64,000 nucleotides of DNA, from the NCBI RefSeq assembly GCF_017876535.1, contig NZ_JAGIOF010000001.1, forward strand, positions 3,348,001 through 3,412,000, given 5' to 3'. This document shows, one piece after another, positions 1 through 8,387 of the stretch. The notes under the pieces were generated by a model. That model was not told the origin of the DNA, made no database searches, and saw nothing but the letters and a program-made list of their open reading frames with translations. A program made the position numbers and the translations under genes. Every line of letters starts with the position of its first letter. Positions within the stretch are counted from its first letter, which is position 1. Origin of the DNA: Paeniglutamicibacter kerguelensis. GTDB lineage: Bacteria > Actinomycetota > Actinomycetes > Actinomycetales > Micrococcaceae.

Positions 1-585
1 CTCCCCGTTCTTCGCCCTCGTGCGCACGTAGGTTCGGCGGTAGACCTCCGAGGCGTCGGGCGCCAGGCTCGGCAGCCCGCCGGCGATGTAGCAGGCGTTC
101 AGCGCCTCGGGCGCCTGGCCAAGGTAGGTCAGCGTGAGGAATCCGCCGTAGCTTTGGCCCAGTGTCGACCACTTCCGCCCGCCGAAGACGGTCTTGCGCA
201 GGAACTCGGCGTCGGAAACGATCGAATCGGCACGGAAGTGGCCCAGGTACTCGGCGCCGTCCGCCGCGCTCGGGAAGCGTTCCATCGAAGCTGCCGTGAT
301 CCGGCTGCTGCGTCCGGTTCCGCGCTGGTCGAGCAGGAGCACGCGGTGGGTCTTCAGCGCCTCGCCGATCCACCCGGACTTGTCGAGCGGTCGCGGGCCC
401 TTGCCGCCCGGGCCGCCCTGCAGGAACAACAGGACCGGCAGGTCCTGCCGCGCCTTCTCCGCGGAGCACAGCTCGCGGGCAAACACCTGGATGGTCCTCT
501 CGTCGGGCCGCGCCCAGTTCAACGGCACCGTGACCACATGGTCACGGACCTGCATGCCTGCTGCCACATATTCGGCGGTGATCAA
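1..585 (-). CDS. S33-family alpha/beta hydrolase, prolyl aminopeptidase-like (partial, C-terminus outside window)
   Basis: Translated from the complement, the protein opens with a TTG start that overlaps the TGA stop of the upstream ATPase gene (TTGA), so it is the last visible gene of the importer operon; an in-frame ATG at 555 is an alternative start. Visible motifs are the oxyanion-hole loop QGGPGG (HGGPG-like), LLLDQRGTGRSS and the nucleophile elbow GQSYGG, all typical of S33 proline iminopeptidases, which release N-terminal proline or hydroxyproline from peptides. About 195 residues are visible; the catalytic Asp and His lie beyond position 1. Residues around the elbow match prolyl aminopeptidases better than generic esterases, but substrate is inferred. 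Its place in an oligopeptide-importer operon supports a peptidase role. No signal peptide is seen, so it should act in the cytoplasm. Confidence 0.8.
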   Translation of the reverse strand, partial: MITAEYVAAGMQVRDHVVTVPLNWARPDERTIQVFARELCSAEKARQDLPVLLFLQGGPGGKGPRPLDKSGWIGEALKTHRVLLLDQRGTGRSSRITAASMERFPSAADGAEYLGHFRADSIVSDAEFLRKTVFGGRKWSTLGQSYGGFLTLTYLGQAPEALNACYIAGGLPSLAPDASEVYRRTYVRTRAKNGE

Positions 586-1442
586 TGTGCCATTCCCCCC
601 ATGTATTGCTGCCTACGGATTTCCCATTCGGGATTGATGACGGGAACTGCCTTCAGCAGCGCCCGGGTGTACTCTTCCACGGGGTTCTCGAAGACCTGCG
701 CCGTCGTGCCCTGTTCCACGATCCTGCCCTTGTTCATGACCGCGACGTCGTCGGCGATCTGCCGCACGACCGCCAGGTCGTGGGCGATGAAAAGGTAGGA
801 GTAACCGGATTCCTGCTGCAGGTCGCGCAACAGGTTGATGACCTGCGCCTGGACGGAGACGTCCAACGCGGAGACGGCCTCGTCGCAGATGACCAGCTTG
901 GGCTCCACCGCAAGGGCGCGGGCGATGCCGATGCGCTGGGCCTGCCCGCCGGAGAACTGGTTCGGGTACCTGGTGCTGTGGTCGGGGTTCAGCCCGACGC
1001 GTTCCAGCAGCGACTTCACCAGCAGTCGCCGGTCGACGCCCTTGATCCCCTGGTAGTCCAGCGGCGCGGTGATGATGCGCTCGACGGTGTGCTTGGGGTT
1101 CAGCGAGGAAAACGGATCCTGGAAGACCACCTGCACGTTGGCCCGGAAGCGGCGCAGCATCGTGTCGCCGGCGCGGGTCACGTCCTGGCCCTCGAAGTGC
1201 ATCGACCCGGAGGTGACGTCCAGGAGCTTGGCGATCATGCGCGCCGTCGTCGACTTGCCCGACCCCGATTCGCCGACCAGTGCCATGGTCCGGCCCGCGT
1301 GCAGGGCAAGCGAGACGTCGTCGACGGCGCGGAAGGTCTCCGTTCCGGCGAATGCGCCGCCCTTGCTGACCTGGAATTCGCGCACCAGGTTCTTCGCCTC
1401 GAGCAGCGGTTCGTTCCGGAGGTCTTCGATGACGACGCTCAT
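582..1442 (-). CDS. Oligopeptide-type ABC transporter ATP-binding protein (DppF/OppF-like)
   Basis: This 286-residue ATPase energises the importer encoded by the four upstream genes. Walker A GESGSGKS is at residues 57-64, the ABC signature FSGGQ at 163-167 and Walker B VICDE at 184-188, followed by a SALDVS D-loop. The C-terminal extension (ENPVEEYTRALLKAVP) is the nucleotide-binding-subunit extension typical of the Opp/Dpp family. The ATG start overlaps the stop of the preceding ATPase gene (ATGA at 1439-1442), which argues for translational coupling. Two different ATPases in one operon (this and the DppD-like one) is the standard Opp/Dpp arrangement. Substrate cannot be read from the ATPase itself. 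Confidence 0.93.
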   Translation of the reverse strand: MSVVIEDLRNEPLLEAKNLVREFQVSKGGAFAGTETFRAVDDVSLALHAGRTMALVGESGSGKSTTARMIAKLLDVTSGSMHFEGQDVTRAGDTMLRRFRANVQVVFQDPFSSLNPKHTVERIITAPLDYQGIKGVDRRLLVKSLLERVGLNPDHSTRYPNQFSGGQAQRIGIARALAVEPKLVICDEAVSALDVSVQAQVINLLRDLQQESGYSYLFIAHDLAVVRQIADDVAVMNKGRIVEQGTTAQVFENPVEEYTRALLKAVPVINPEWEIRRQQYMGGMAH

Positions 1443-2299
1443 GCTTCCTTCACCAGTCCTGAATTCACTTTCTTCATGGCCCGGATCGGATCGTCGATCC
1501 GCGGGATGGCATCCAGCAGGGCCTGCGTGTAGGGGTCGCGCGGATTCGAGAAGACGTCTTCGGTCGTCCCGTTTTCCACGACGTGGCCCTTGTTCATCAC
1601 CAGCACACGCTGGGAAACCTGCGAGACCACGGCCAAATCGTGGGTGATGAACACCATTCCGGTTCCCGATTCCGCTTGGAGCTGTGACATCAAGTCCAGG
1701 ATCTGCGCCTGCACAGTGACGTCCAGCGCCGTGGTCGGCTCGTCGGCGATCAACAGGTCGGGCTCGCAGCACATGGCCATGGCGATCATGATGCGCTGGC
1801 GCATGCCGCCGGAGAATTGGTGCGGGTAGTTGTCCACCCGGCGCTTCGGATCGCTGATTCCGACCCGTCCCATGGCGTCGATGGCCACGGCCTGGGCCGC
1901 ACGGAGCGATCCTCCGCGGTGGGCCTTGTAGGCCTCCGCGATTTGCTTGCCCACCGTGTAGTAGGGGTTCAACGAGGACAGCGGGTCCTGGAAGACCATG
2001 GCCATGCGCTCCCCGCGCAGTTTGTGCAGGTGCCGTTCCGGGCTTCCCAGGATCTCCTGGCCCTGCAGCTTGATGCTGCCGGTGGTTGCCGCCTTGGCCG
2101 GCAGCAGTCCCATGATGGCCAGGCTGGTCATCGATTTTCCGGAGCCGGACTCGCCGACGATGCCGACGGTTTGGTTCCGTTCGACGACCAGGCTGATCCC
2201 CTGGACCACCGTTGCCGTTCCCGCACGCGAGGCGAAGGAAACCGTGAGGTCCTTGATTTCCAGCAGGGGCGTTGAGCCGGCCGGTTCTACATGTTTCAT
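1439..2299 (-). CDS. Oligopeptide-type ABC transporter ATP-binding protein (DppD/OppD-like)
   Basis: First of two ATPases of the importer, 286 residues. Walker A GESGSGKS is at residues 49-56, the signature FSGGMRQR and Walker [15 protein letters not shown] follow in the expected order, and the C-terminus has the Opp/Dpp extension ([16 protein letters not shown]). FSGGMRQR rather than FSGGQ is the usual DppD/OppD form and distinguishes it from its partner downstream. The start (ATG) overlaps the permease stop as ATGA at 2296-2299 and the stop overlaps the next start, so the genes are read as one unit. Confidence 0.93.
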   Translation of the reverse strand: MKHVEPAGSTPLLEIKDLTVSFASRAGTATVVQGISLVVERNQTVGIVGESGSGKSMTSLAIMGLLPAKAATTGSIKLQGQEILGSPERHLHKLRGERMAMVFQDPLSSLNPYYTVGKQIAEAYKAHRGGSLRAAQAVAIDAMGRVGISDPKRRVDNYPHQFSGGMRQRIMIAMAMCCEPDLLIADEPTTALDVTVQAQILDLMSQLQAESGTGMVFITHDLAVVSQVSQRVLVMNKGHVVENGTTEDVFSNPRDPYTQALLDAIPRIDDPIRAMKKVNSGLVKEA

Positions 2300-3291
2300 G
2301 CGACCTTTGTCCTTACGCGTGGATCCAGCGTGGTGTAGAGAATGTCGACGATGATGTTGGCAACTATGACAAACAGTGCGGCCATGAGGGTCACGCCCAT
2401 GATGACCGGCTGGTCGTTCTTGCTGATGGCATCTGAGGTCATCTTGCCGACGCCGTTGAGCCCGAACACGGTTTCCGTGATCAACGCACCGCCGAGCAGG
2501 CCGGCGAAGTCCATGCCGAACAACGTCACGATGGGTGTCAGCGACGGGCGCAGCGCATGGCGTCCCAACACCAGCCCGGAGGAAAGTCCCTTGGCCCGTG
2601 CGGTCCGGATGAAGTTCTCGCCCAGGGTGTCGATCATGTTGGCCCGGGTCAGCCGCGCATACATCGAGGCATAGCCGAATGCCAGCACGGTCCACGGCAT
2701 CAGGTACGACTGGAACCAGAACAACGGGTCCTCGCCGAAGGCCGGCGTGGAGGGGAACGGCAGGATCTGCAGCTCGACCACCAGGACGTACTGCAGCACC
2801 AGCGCGATGAAGTAGTTCGGCAGGCTGATGCCGCTCAGGGCGACCATCATGGCTGCCTTGTCCCACCAGGTGCCCTGGCGGACTGCGCTCAGGACGCCGG
2901 CGCTGACACCGATGAGGAGCCAGAGGACCGCCGCGCCCACGGCAATGGTGATGGAAACGGGCATGCGGTCGCCGATCATTTCGAGTACCGATTGGTTGGT
3001 CTGGAAGCTGAAGCCGAGGCACGGTGCGGCGCATTCGATGGCATTGGCCCCGGTGCCGTAGGTCCGGCCCATGAAGATCCCGCCGAGGAAGGTGAAGAAC
3101 TGGGTCATGAACGGCTGGTCGACCCCGAGGGTGGCGCGGATCTGGTCGATGCGTTCGGGCGTGCAGGTCTTGCCGCAGATCATCACGGCCGGATCCGGCG
3201 ACAGCGCAAAGAAGATCCAGTAGGTCAGCAGCGCCACGAGGACAAGCACGCCCGCTGCCGCCAGAAGTCGTCTGGCTAGATACGTAATCAC
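2296..3291 (-). CDS. Oligopeptide-type ABC transporter permease (DppB-like)
   Basis: Inner-membrane permease of 331 residues with an N-terminal membrane segment directly after MITYLARRLL and five further hydrophobic segments. The long periplasmic loop after the first segment and the C-terminal EAA-type stretch (ARAKGLSSGLVLGRHALRPSLTPI) are typical of DppB/OppB. The start is GTG and overlaps the stop of the DppC-like gene (GTGA at 3288-3291). The loop contains several cysteines (MICGKTCTPERI, AIECAAPC), more than is usual for a DppB. It pairs with the DppC-like subunit to form the translocation pore. Confidence 0.92.
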   Translation of the reverse strand: MITYLARRLLAAAGVLVLVALLTYWIFFALSPDPAVMICGKTCTPERIDQIRATLGVDQPFMTQFFTFLGGIFMGRTYGTGANAIECAAPCLGFSFQTNQSVLEMIGDRMPVSITIAVGAAVLWLLIGVSAGVLSAVRQGTWWDKAAMMVALSGISLPNYFIALVLQYVLVVELQILPFPSTPAFGEDPLFWFQSYLMPWTVLAFGYASMYARLTRANMIDTLGENFIRTARAKGLSSGLVLGRHALRPSLTPIVTLFGMDFAGLLGGALITETVFGLNGVGKMTSDAISKNDQPVIMGVTLMAALFVIVANIIVDILYTTLDPRVRTKVA

Positions 3292-4268
3292 TTTGAGGTA
3301 TCTCCCGTGTCAATGGCGCGGCTGAGGTGGTCCCCGAAGACCGTAAAGGAAAGGACCGTCAGGAAGAGGAACAGGCCGGGGACAAAGAAGAACATCGGGT
3401 CCGTCGCGTACCACGGCACGGCCGTGGCGATCATCTGGCCCCAAGACGGGGTGGGCGGAACAACGCCGACGCCCAGGAACGACAGCGCCGCTTCGGTGCC
3501 GATGTAGGAGGGGACGGCGAGCGTCACCAGGACGATGATGGTTCCGGTGAGGTTGGGCAGGATTTCCTTGAAGACGATCGCCGCCTTGCTGGCGCCGGAG
3601 GCCTGGGCGGCCTCGACGAACTCGCGCTGGCCCAGCGACATGGTCTGTCCCCGGATAACGCGGGCCGTGTACGGCCAGCCGAAGATGCACAGGACCATGA
3701 CCAGCAGCACCGGCCGGTTGCCGGCAGGCAGCGCGGACAGGAGCGCGATCATGAAGATCAGCGACGGGAACGCCATCAGGAAATCCATCACGCGGGAAAT
3801 GACTTGGTCGACCCAGCCGCCGAAGAATCCGGCCAGCATGCCAAGGACCACTCCGACGATGGTGGTGATGGCGGCGGCGGCAAACGCAATGGCCAGGGAG
3901 ACGCGGGCACCGTAGACGATGCGGGCAAAGACGTCGCGGCCGCTCTGGGGTTCGACACCGAACCAATGGTCCGTGCTGATGCCGCCCCAGGGCAGCGCGG
4001 GCAAGCCTCCCAGATCGGGGTTTACCGCCGTGTCGTCGTATTGGAAGGGATCCCAGCCGCTCCATTTGGTCAGCAGGGGCGCTGCGATCGCCACAAGGAC
4101 AATCAGCACGATGAAGGCCGCGCTGAGCATGGCAGCGGGGGAAGCAAGCATTGCGGAGGTGACGCGCCGGAGCGAGGAGGACCGTCCTCGGGATGAGGAC
4201 GGTCCTTCGCTTGGTTCAGGCGTCACTTCACCGGGCGCGACCAGAAGGTCGGCGGGAAGCATTGACAT
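3288..4268 (-). CDS. Oligopeptide-type ABC transporter permease (DppC-like)
   Basis: Second membrane subunit, 326 residues, with a long serine- and proline-rich cytoplasmic N-terminus before the first membrane segment (near residue 40), as in DppC/OppC. The periplasmic region WFGVEPQSGRDVFARIVYGARVS contains the conserved family motif G-x-D-x-x-G/F-R-(I/V)-(I/V)-Y-G-x-R-x-S in slightly altered form, and the EAA loop is FVEAAQASGASKAAIVFKEI. The ATG at 4268 lies 10 bases after the stop of the binding-protein gene; the 3' end overlaps the next permease gene. Confidence 0.93.
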   Translation of the reverse strand: MSMLPADLLVAPGEVTPEPSEGPSSSRGRSSSLRRVTSAMLASPAAMLSAAFIVLIVLVAIAAPLLTKWSGWDPFQYDDTAVNPDLGGLPALPWGGISTDHWFGVEPQSGRDVFARIVYGARVSLAIAFAAAAITTIVGVVLGMLAGFFGGWVDQVISRVMDFLMAFPSLIFMIALLSALPAGNRPVLLVMVLCIFGWPYTARVIRGQTMSLGQREFVEAAQASGASKAAIVFKEILPNLTGTIIVLVTLAVPSYIGTEAALSFLGVGVVPPTPSWGQMIATAVPWYATDPMFFFVPGLFLFLTVLSFTVFGDHLSRAIDTGDTSK

Positions 4269-4278
4269 GGTGGGACCT

Positions 4279-5979
4279 TTACTTGCCTGGATCGATCAGG
4301 CTGAGCGTCACCAGGTCAATGCCGGCGTCGAATCCTACGACTCCGGGATCGACGTTGCTGCCGCGCAACTGCATGACGTTTTCGTAGACCATCGGGACCA
4401 TGGGGGCGGCCGTTTCCATGATCTGCTTGTCGAGCTCGCCGTAAGCCTTGTTGGCGGCGGCGACATCGGTCATGGCCGCGATTTCATCCATGCGCTTGTT
4501 GACGGCCGGGTCGTTGAGCTGGGGGACGTTTTGGTTGCCCTTGGCCACGATGCTGTCTCCGTGCAGGATCGGCGGCAGGAAGGTCTGGCCCGAGGCCCAG
4601 TCCGGGCACCAGCCCGTGATGGCCAGGTCGTTTTGCTGGCTGGTGGTGCCGATGACCTCGTAGAACGAAGACACGTCGATGACGTTCAGGTTGACCTTGA
4701 TGCCGACCTTCGCAAGCGACTGCTGCACCGATTCCGAGTAGGCCTGGATCTTCGGCGTGCCACGGGTGTCCAGGGTCAGCTCCATGCCGTCCGGGTATCC
4801 GGCCTCGGCCAACAGTGCCTTTGCCTTCTCCACGTCGCCCTTGTTGTCCGTGGTCGGGTAGGCGTTGAAGTCCAACCAGCCCAGCAGCGACGGGACCATG
4901 ATGGTGTTTGCCGCGGTTGCAAGCTGGGACCCGCCGCCGGCGGTCTGCAGGCTCGACTTGTCGATGGCGTAGTTGATGGCCTGGCGGACCTTCAGGTTGT
5001 CCAGCGGCTTCTTGGTGTTGTTCATCGTCAGGTAGGTGGTGCAGACGGGCTCGGCACGCACCGCCCGGTCCTTGACGCTTGGGTCCTGGATGCGCGAGAC
5101 GTTTGCCGGCTGGAGCGCGCCGCCGGAGATGGCGTTCTTGTCCTCGCCTTGGCCCGCCAGCATACGTTCATCGATCGTTGCACCGTCGATGCCGAAGAGG
5201 AATTCATAGTGGTCCGGCTTGGCCGGGCGAACGGTGTCGCTCTTTGCATCCCACTTCTCGTTGCGTGAAAGCTTCAGCTCTCCGCCGCGCGTGTAGGAAT
5301 CGACCTTGTAGGGGCCGGATGCAATCGGCTTCGCATCGAATCCCTTGCCGGAACCCGAACCCACAGGGAAAGGAACGAAGCTGTTCTGTCCGACGACCGA
5401 ACCGAAGTCGGCAAACGGCTGGTTCAGGTTGAAGACAATCGTCTTGGCATCGGGCGTTTCGATGGCCTTGAAGTCTTTGTCCTTGTCGATGTAGGGGCCC
5501 TTGTAGCCCGAACCGTCGTCGAGCAACTGCTTGGCCCACGGGGAACCGATTCCGATTTCCGGGTCAAAGGCGCGAGAGACACCGTACTTGACTTCGGCGC
5601 TGGTGATTGGCGTCCCGTCTTCGAAGAAGATGCCGTCCTTGAGCGTGAAGGTCCAGGTCTTTCCGCCGTTGGATGGGGTTCCCAGGTCGGTGGCAAGGTC
5701 GGGTTTCATTTCCCCGGACTTGCCTTCCTCTGTCGAGTTGGTCGTGAGCGTCCGGTAGATCAACCGGTAGAAGTTCTTGACGCCGGTGTCGAAACCCATG
5801 GCCGGGTCAAGGTGCGAGTAATCGGCGTTGAGCAATACGCGGACGGAACCGCCTGTGGTTCCTTCTGCACCGGCGCCGGCACTGCCGCTGGGCGCAGGCG
5901 CATTGCTGCCACCTCCGCAGGCCGTCAGCAACAATGCCGACGTCAGGGCAAGGCCCAGTACGAATTTCTTGCTTTTCAT
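4279..5979 (-). CDS. Family-5 extracellular solute-binding lipoprotein of the oligopeptide-type importer
   Basis: A 566-residue periplasm-facing lipoprotein that captures the substrate. The N-terminus MKSKKFVLGLALTSALLLTAC is a signal peptide ending in an LTAC lipobox, followed by a glycine/serine/alanine-rich linker. The SBP_bac_5 features are clear (LDPAMGFDTG, WTFTLKDGIFFEDGTPITSAEVKYGVSRAFDP, GPYKVDSYTRGGELKLSRNEKWD). I chose the ATG at 5979 because it has AAGGAAA six bases upstream and starts exactly at the signal peptide; a longer in-frame start at 6024 would hide the signal. It sits between the arabinofuranosidase and the permeases. Family-5 proteins bind peptides but some bind oligosaccharides or opines, so a glycosylated peptide is possible, not proven. 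Confidence 0.93.
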   Translation of the reverse strand: MKSKKFVLGLALTSALLLTACGGGSNAPAPSGSAGAGAEGTTGGSVRVLLNADYSHLDPAMGFDTGVKNFYRLIYRTLTTNSTEEGKSGEMKPDLATDLGTPSNGGKTWTFTLKDGIFFEDGTPITSAEVKYGVSRAFDPEIGIGSPWAKQLLDDGSGYKGPYIDKDKDFKAIETPDAKTIVFNLNQPFADFGSVVGQNSFVPFPVGSGSGKGFDAKPIASGPYKVDSYTRGGELKLSRNEKWDAKSDTVRPAKPDHYEFLFGIDGATIDERMLAGQGEDKNAISGGALQPANVSRIQDPSVKDRAVRAEPVCTTYLTMNNTKKPLDNLKVRQAINYAIDKSSLQTAGGGSQLATAANTIMVPSLLGWLDFNAYPTTDNKGDVEKAKALLAEAGYPDGMELTLDTRGTPKIQAYSESVQQSLAKVGIKVNLNVIDVSSFYEVIGTTSQQNDLAITGWCPDWASGQTFLPPILHGDSIVAKGNQNVPQLNDPAVNKRMDEIAAMTDVAAANKAYGELDKQIMETAAPMVPMVYENVMQLRGSNVDPGVVGFDAGIDLVTLSLIDPGK

Positions 5980-6081
5980 TGCGTTTCCTTCAAATTGGGG
6001 TCCGTGCGGGCATCGTTGAGCCACTGTTGAACCGATCAGGGATGGTGCGGGACTTGCTGTGGAGCTCGCGAGAGAAAGGCT

Positions 6082-8031
6082 TCAGGCGTTTCTGAGCCAT
6101 ACGCGCATGGCTCGAGGTTCACGGTTTCCCCAATGCGCATAGGGAACCAAAGTGACGTTTTCACGCGTTTGCCCGGCGCGGGTGGCACCGGTGTATTCGG
6201 GGTAAAGCTGGCCGCCGCCCTGTGGTTCCACCCGCAGGGGAAGGGAAAGCGCAACGCTCCGAACCGCCCGAGGAACGGGGTTGGACACTTCTTCGATCTC
6301 CCGCATTGACCGGGCATCCACGACCAGGTCGTTGATGTCCTTCGGGGCGTCTTCCTGCTCCAGGCAGTAGATGATCGGGCCCCGGGTCACCGCAAGGCAG
6401 CCCCGCGTGGCGTCGAGGTGCGGGTGCGACCCCAGGAACCGGGCGGCCATCTCGAGGTTGAGTTCCAGGACATCGCTGCCGAGGAAGGCCCGATTGATTT
6501 CAAGCCATCCGTCGACGACGCCAACGGCCTGCGGTTCGCCGTTGACGGACAGTGTGGCGCGCTTCGCCCAGGCCGGAACCCGGAAAGCCAGTCCCTGCGA
6601 TTCCGGGGAGGCACTGTCGACGGTTACCCGGACCGCGCCGCTCCAGGGAAATTCCGTGTGCATCGTGATTCCCAGATCGGCCGTGGCAATCCTTGCACTG
6701 GCATAGTTGGCGATGCGCAGCGATCCTTGTTCCACGACGGCGAGATGGTCTTGGAGTTCCGCCACCCACCGAATGATGTTTGGCGGGCAGCAGGGGCAGC
6801 CGAACCACGCGCGACGCAATAGCTCGCCGCCGGATTCGTATCCTGAGCGTTGCTCGTGGTCCTCCCGGCGCTGCAACGTGTTGTCGTAAAAGAAGGCCTT
6901 TCCGTCGGTGGAAAGCGACACCGCGTAGGCGTTGTGGAGGATCGTCTCAAAGGTGTCGAGGTACTTGGTTTTTCCCTGCGCCAGGAACATTCTCCAGGCC
7001 CACTGCATCGTTGCGATTGCCGCACACGTTTCGGAGTACGAGCGTTCGGAAGGCAACTCGAAGCGGTCCCCGATGGCTTCGTCCGAATGCCTGGAGCCCA
7101 GTCCGCCCGTCACGTACAGCTTGCTGGAGACCAGGTCGTCCCACAACCGCTCAAGCTCGGCCAGCAACCCGGGATCCCCCGATTCCAGGGCGACATCCGC
7201 GGCCCCGGCCGCAAGGTAGGCCATGCGCACGGCATGGCCCGTGACCGAGGGCAGCTCCCGGATGGGGAGATTGTCCTGAAAATAGTCTGCCGTGAAGGTC
7301 CTGAGTTTGATCGTGCCGTGGCCCCGGCGGTCAATAAACAGCTTCGCCTGGTCCAGGTACGACCGGTCGCCGGTTTCCCGGTACAGCTCGACCAAGGCCA
7401 TTTCGATTTCGGGATGACCACAGACCTCGGGGGCACCTTCGTTTCCGAAGTTTTCGATCGCAAGGTCCGCGAAGCGGACGGCAACGTCCAGCAGCCGCCG
7501 ATCACCAAGCTGGCGGCTGGCGGCCACTGCGGCCTGAATGAGGTGGCCAAGGTTGTAAAGCTCGTGGCCCCATGCCAGATCGCTCCATGGCTCGGCATCC
7601 GTGAGCGGGTTTTGGTAGAAGCTGTTCAGGTAACCGTCCGCAGCCTGCGCCGCCTCAATCAGCGTTACCGATTCCTCGAAGAACGCAACCGTTTCGGGAT
7701 CGGGTTCCACGCGCGGACGGTTGATTTCGTAGGCCAGGCCTTCAAGGGTCTTGAAAAGGTCCGTGTCCAGGAACGGGTACTTTCCGCGGTAGTGGTCCGG
7801 GTGCCCGGTGGCGAGGGTCCGCAGGTTTTCCAGGTTGCCCGCGGCGCGGAGCTCGCGAAGCGAGTGGCCGATCGTTGCGTTCCTGTTCAGCGATTGCCAG
7901 TGGGCCAACTCACCCGAGAGAAGCTGAACGTGCGATGACCCAAGAGTTCCGAAGCGACCGGTCCGCGGGAGGGTGTTGCTGGCTCCACGCTTGGCAGTGT
8001 CTGCCGGAAAAACGTCTTGGGGTCGCGCCAT
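6082..8031 (-). CDS. GH127 beta-L-arabinofuranosidase (DUF1680 family)
   Basis: A 649-residue cytoplasmic (no signal peptide) glycoside hydrolase. The zinc/thiolate catalytic site of GH127 is complete: Glu334 and Cys336 in SETC, and Cys414-Cys415 in GCPCCPPN, matching Glu338, Cys340, Cys417 (nucleophile) and Cys418 of Bifidobacterium longum HypBA1. The N-terminal all-alpha barrel and C-terminal beta domain are of normal family length. Characterised GH127 enzymes remove beta-L-arabinofuranose from arabino-oligosaccharides attached to hydroxyproline of plant extensins. It is the first gene of the importer operon; about 100 bases separate it from the binding-protein gene. Upstream GGAG precedes the ATG. 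Some GH127-related proteins act on other furanosides, so the exact sugar is an inference. Confidence 0.92.
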   Translation of the reverse strand: MARPQDVFPADTAKRGASNTLPRTGRFGTLGSSHVQLLSGELAHWQSLNRNATIGHSLRELRAAGNLENLRTLATGHPDHYRGKYPFLDTDLFKTLEGLAYEINRPRVEPDPETVAFFEESVTLIEAAQAADGYLNSFYQNPLTDAEPWSDLAWGHELYNLGHLIQAAVAASRQLGDRRLLDVAVRFADLAIENFGNEGAPEVCGHPEIEMALVELYRETGDRSYLDQAKLFIDRRGHGTIKLRTFTADYFQDNLPIRELPSVTGHAVRMAYLAAGAADVALESGDPGLLAELERLWDDLVSSKLYVTGGLGSRHSDEAIGDRFELPSERSYSETCAAIATMQWAWRMFLAQGKTKYLDTFETILHNAYAVSLSTDGKAFFYDNTLQRREDHEQRSGYESGGELLRRAWFGCPCCPPNIIRWVAELQDHLAVVEQGSLRIANYASARIATADLGITMHTEFPWSGAVRVTVDSASPESQGLAFRVPAWAKRATLSVNGEPQAVGVVDGWLEINRAFLGSDVLELNLEMAARFLGSHPHLDATRGCLAVTRGPIIYCLEQEDAPKDINDLVVDARSMREIEEVSNPVPRAVRSVALSLPLRVEPQGGGQLYPEYTGATRAGQTRENVTLVPYAHWGNREPRAMRVWLRNA

Positions 8032-8054
8032 AGTTCACTCCTGCACCAATGTGT

Positions 8055-8074
8055 CATGTGATATTGCATAGAAG
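8055..8074 (+). promoter_or_regulatory. Operator-like repeat, copy 1 (GH127 side)
   Basis: Reads CATGTGATATTGCATAGAAG and matches copy 2 at 17 of 20 positions, including an uninterrupted TATTGCATAGA. It overlaps the predicted -10 of the leftward promoter and ends 24 bases before the GH127 start codon, a position suited to repression. The binding protein is not known; no DNA-binding gene directly abuts this region. Confidence 0.55.
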
Positions 8075-8160
8075 CCTAGGGTGCGAATCAAGGTGGCGCA
8101 AGTAACAATTTCGATATTTTTCAAAGACGCCGGGTCGAACCCCTCGCGTGGCCGCCGGCG

Positions 8161-8201
8161 TTGACATGCGCGTTTCTATGCCATGTACTATTGCATAGAG
8201 G
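8161..8201 (+). promoter_or_regulatory. Promoter with operator-like repeat, copy 2 (racemase side)
   Basis: A consensus -35 (TTGACA, 8161-8166) is followed by the second operator copy CATGTACTATTGCATAGAGG at 8182-8201, which covers the likely -10. The sequence also forms an inverted repeat CTATGC (8176-8181), 11 bases, GCATAG (8193-8198). The same geometry as copy 1 relative to its own promoter suggests one regulator silencing both directions. Confidence 0.6.
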
Positions 8202-8387
8202 TGTATTGGGTCACAGTCTCGGCGCAGGATGCCCTCTACCCAAAAACACCGGGAACACGGCGAAAATCGTTCTCTTTTGGCTGCTGCACCCGCATCACCA
8301 AGGACAACCCCTCCCCCGGCTTGACGCCAAGCCCCTGGCGACTGACCCTCACGCCAACCGACACGCATGAGAACGGATCCGAAGAAC

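Larger units (their letters stand above)
8032..8387. promoter_or_regulatory. Divergent control region between the GH127 operon and the proline-racemase gene
   Basis: This 356-base gap holds no gene of its own. It contains two direct copies of a 20-bp operator-like repeat (8055-8074 and 8182-8201) and a promoter in each direction. Rightward: TTGACA at 8161-8166 with TGTACT (8184-8189, 17-base spacer) or TACTAT (8186-8191, 19-base spacer). Leftward: TTGATT (complement of 8086-8091) with TGCAAT/CAATAT overlapping the first repeat. The leader of the racemase gene would be about 190 bases, with no clear terminator-like or riboswitch-like fold that I could recognise. Confidence 0.6.
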
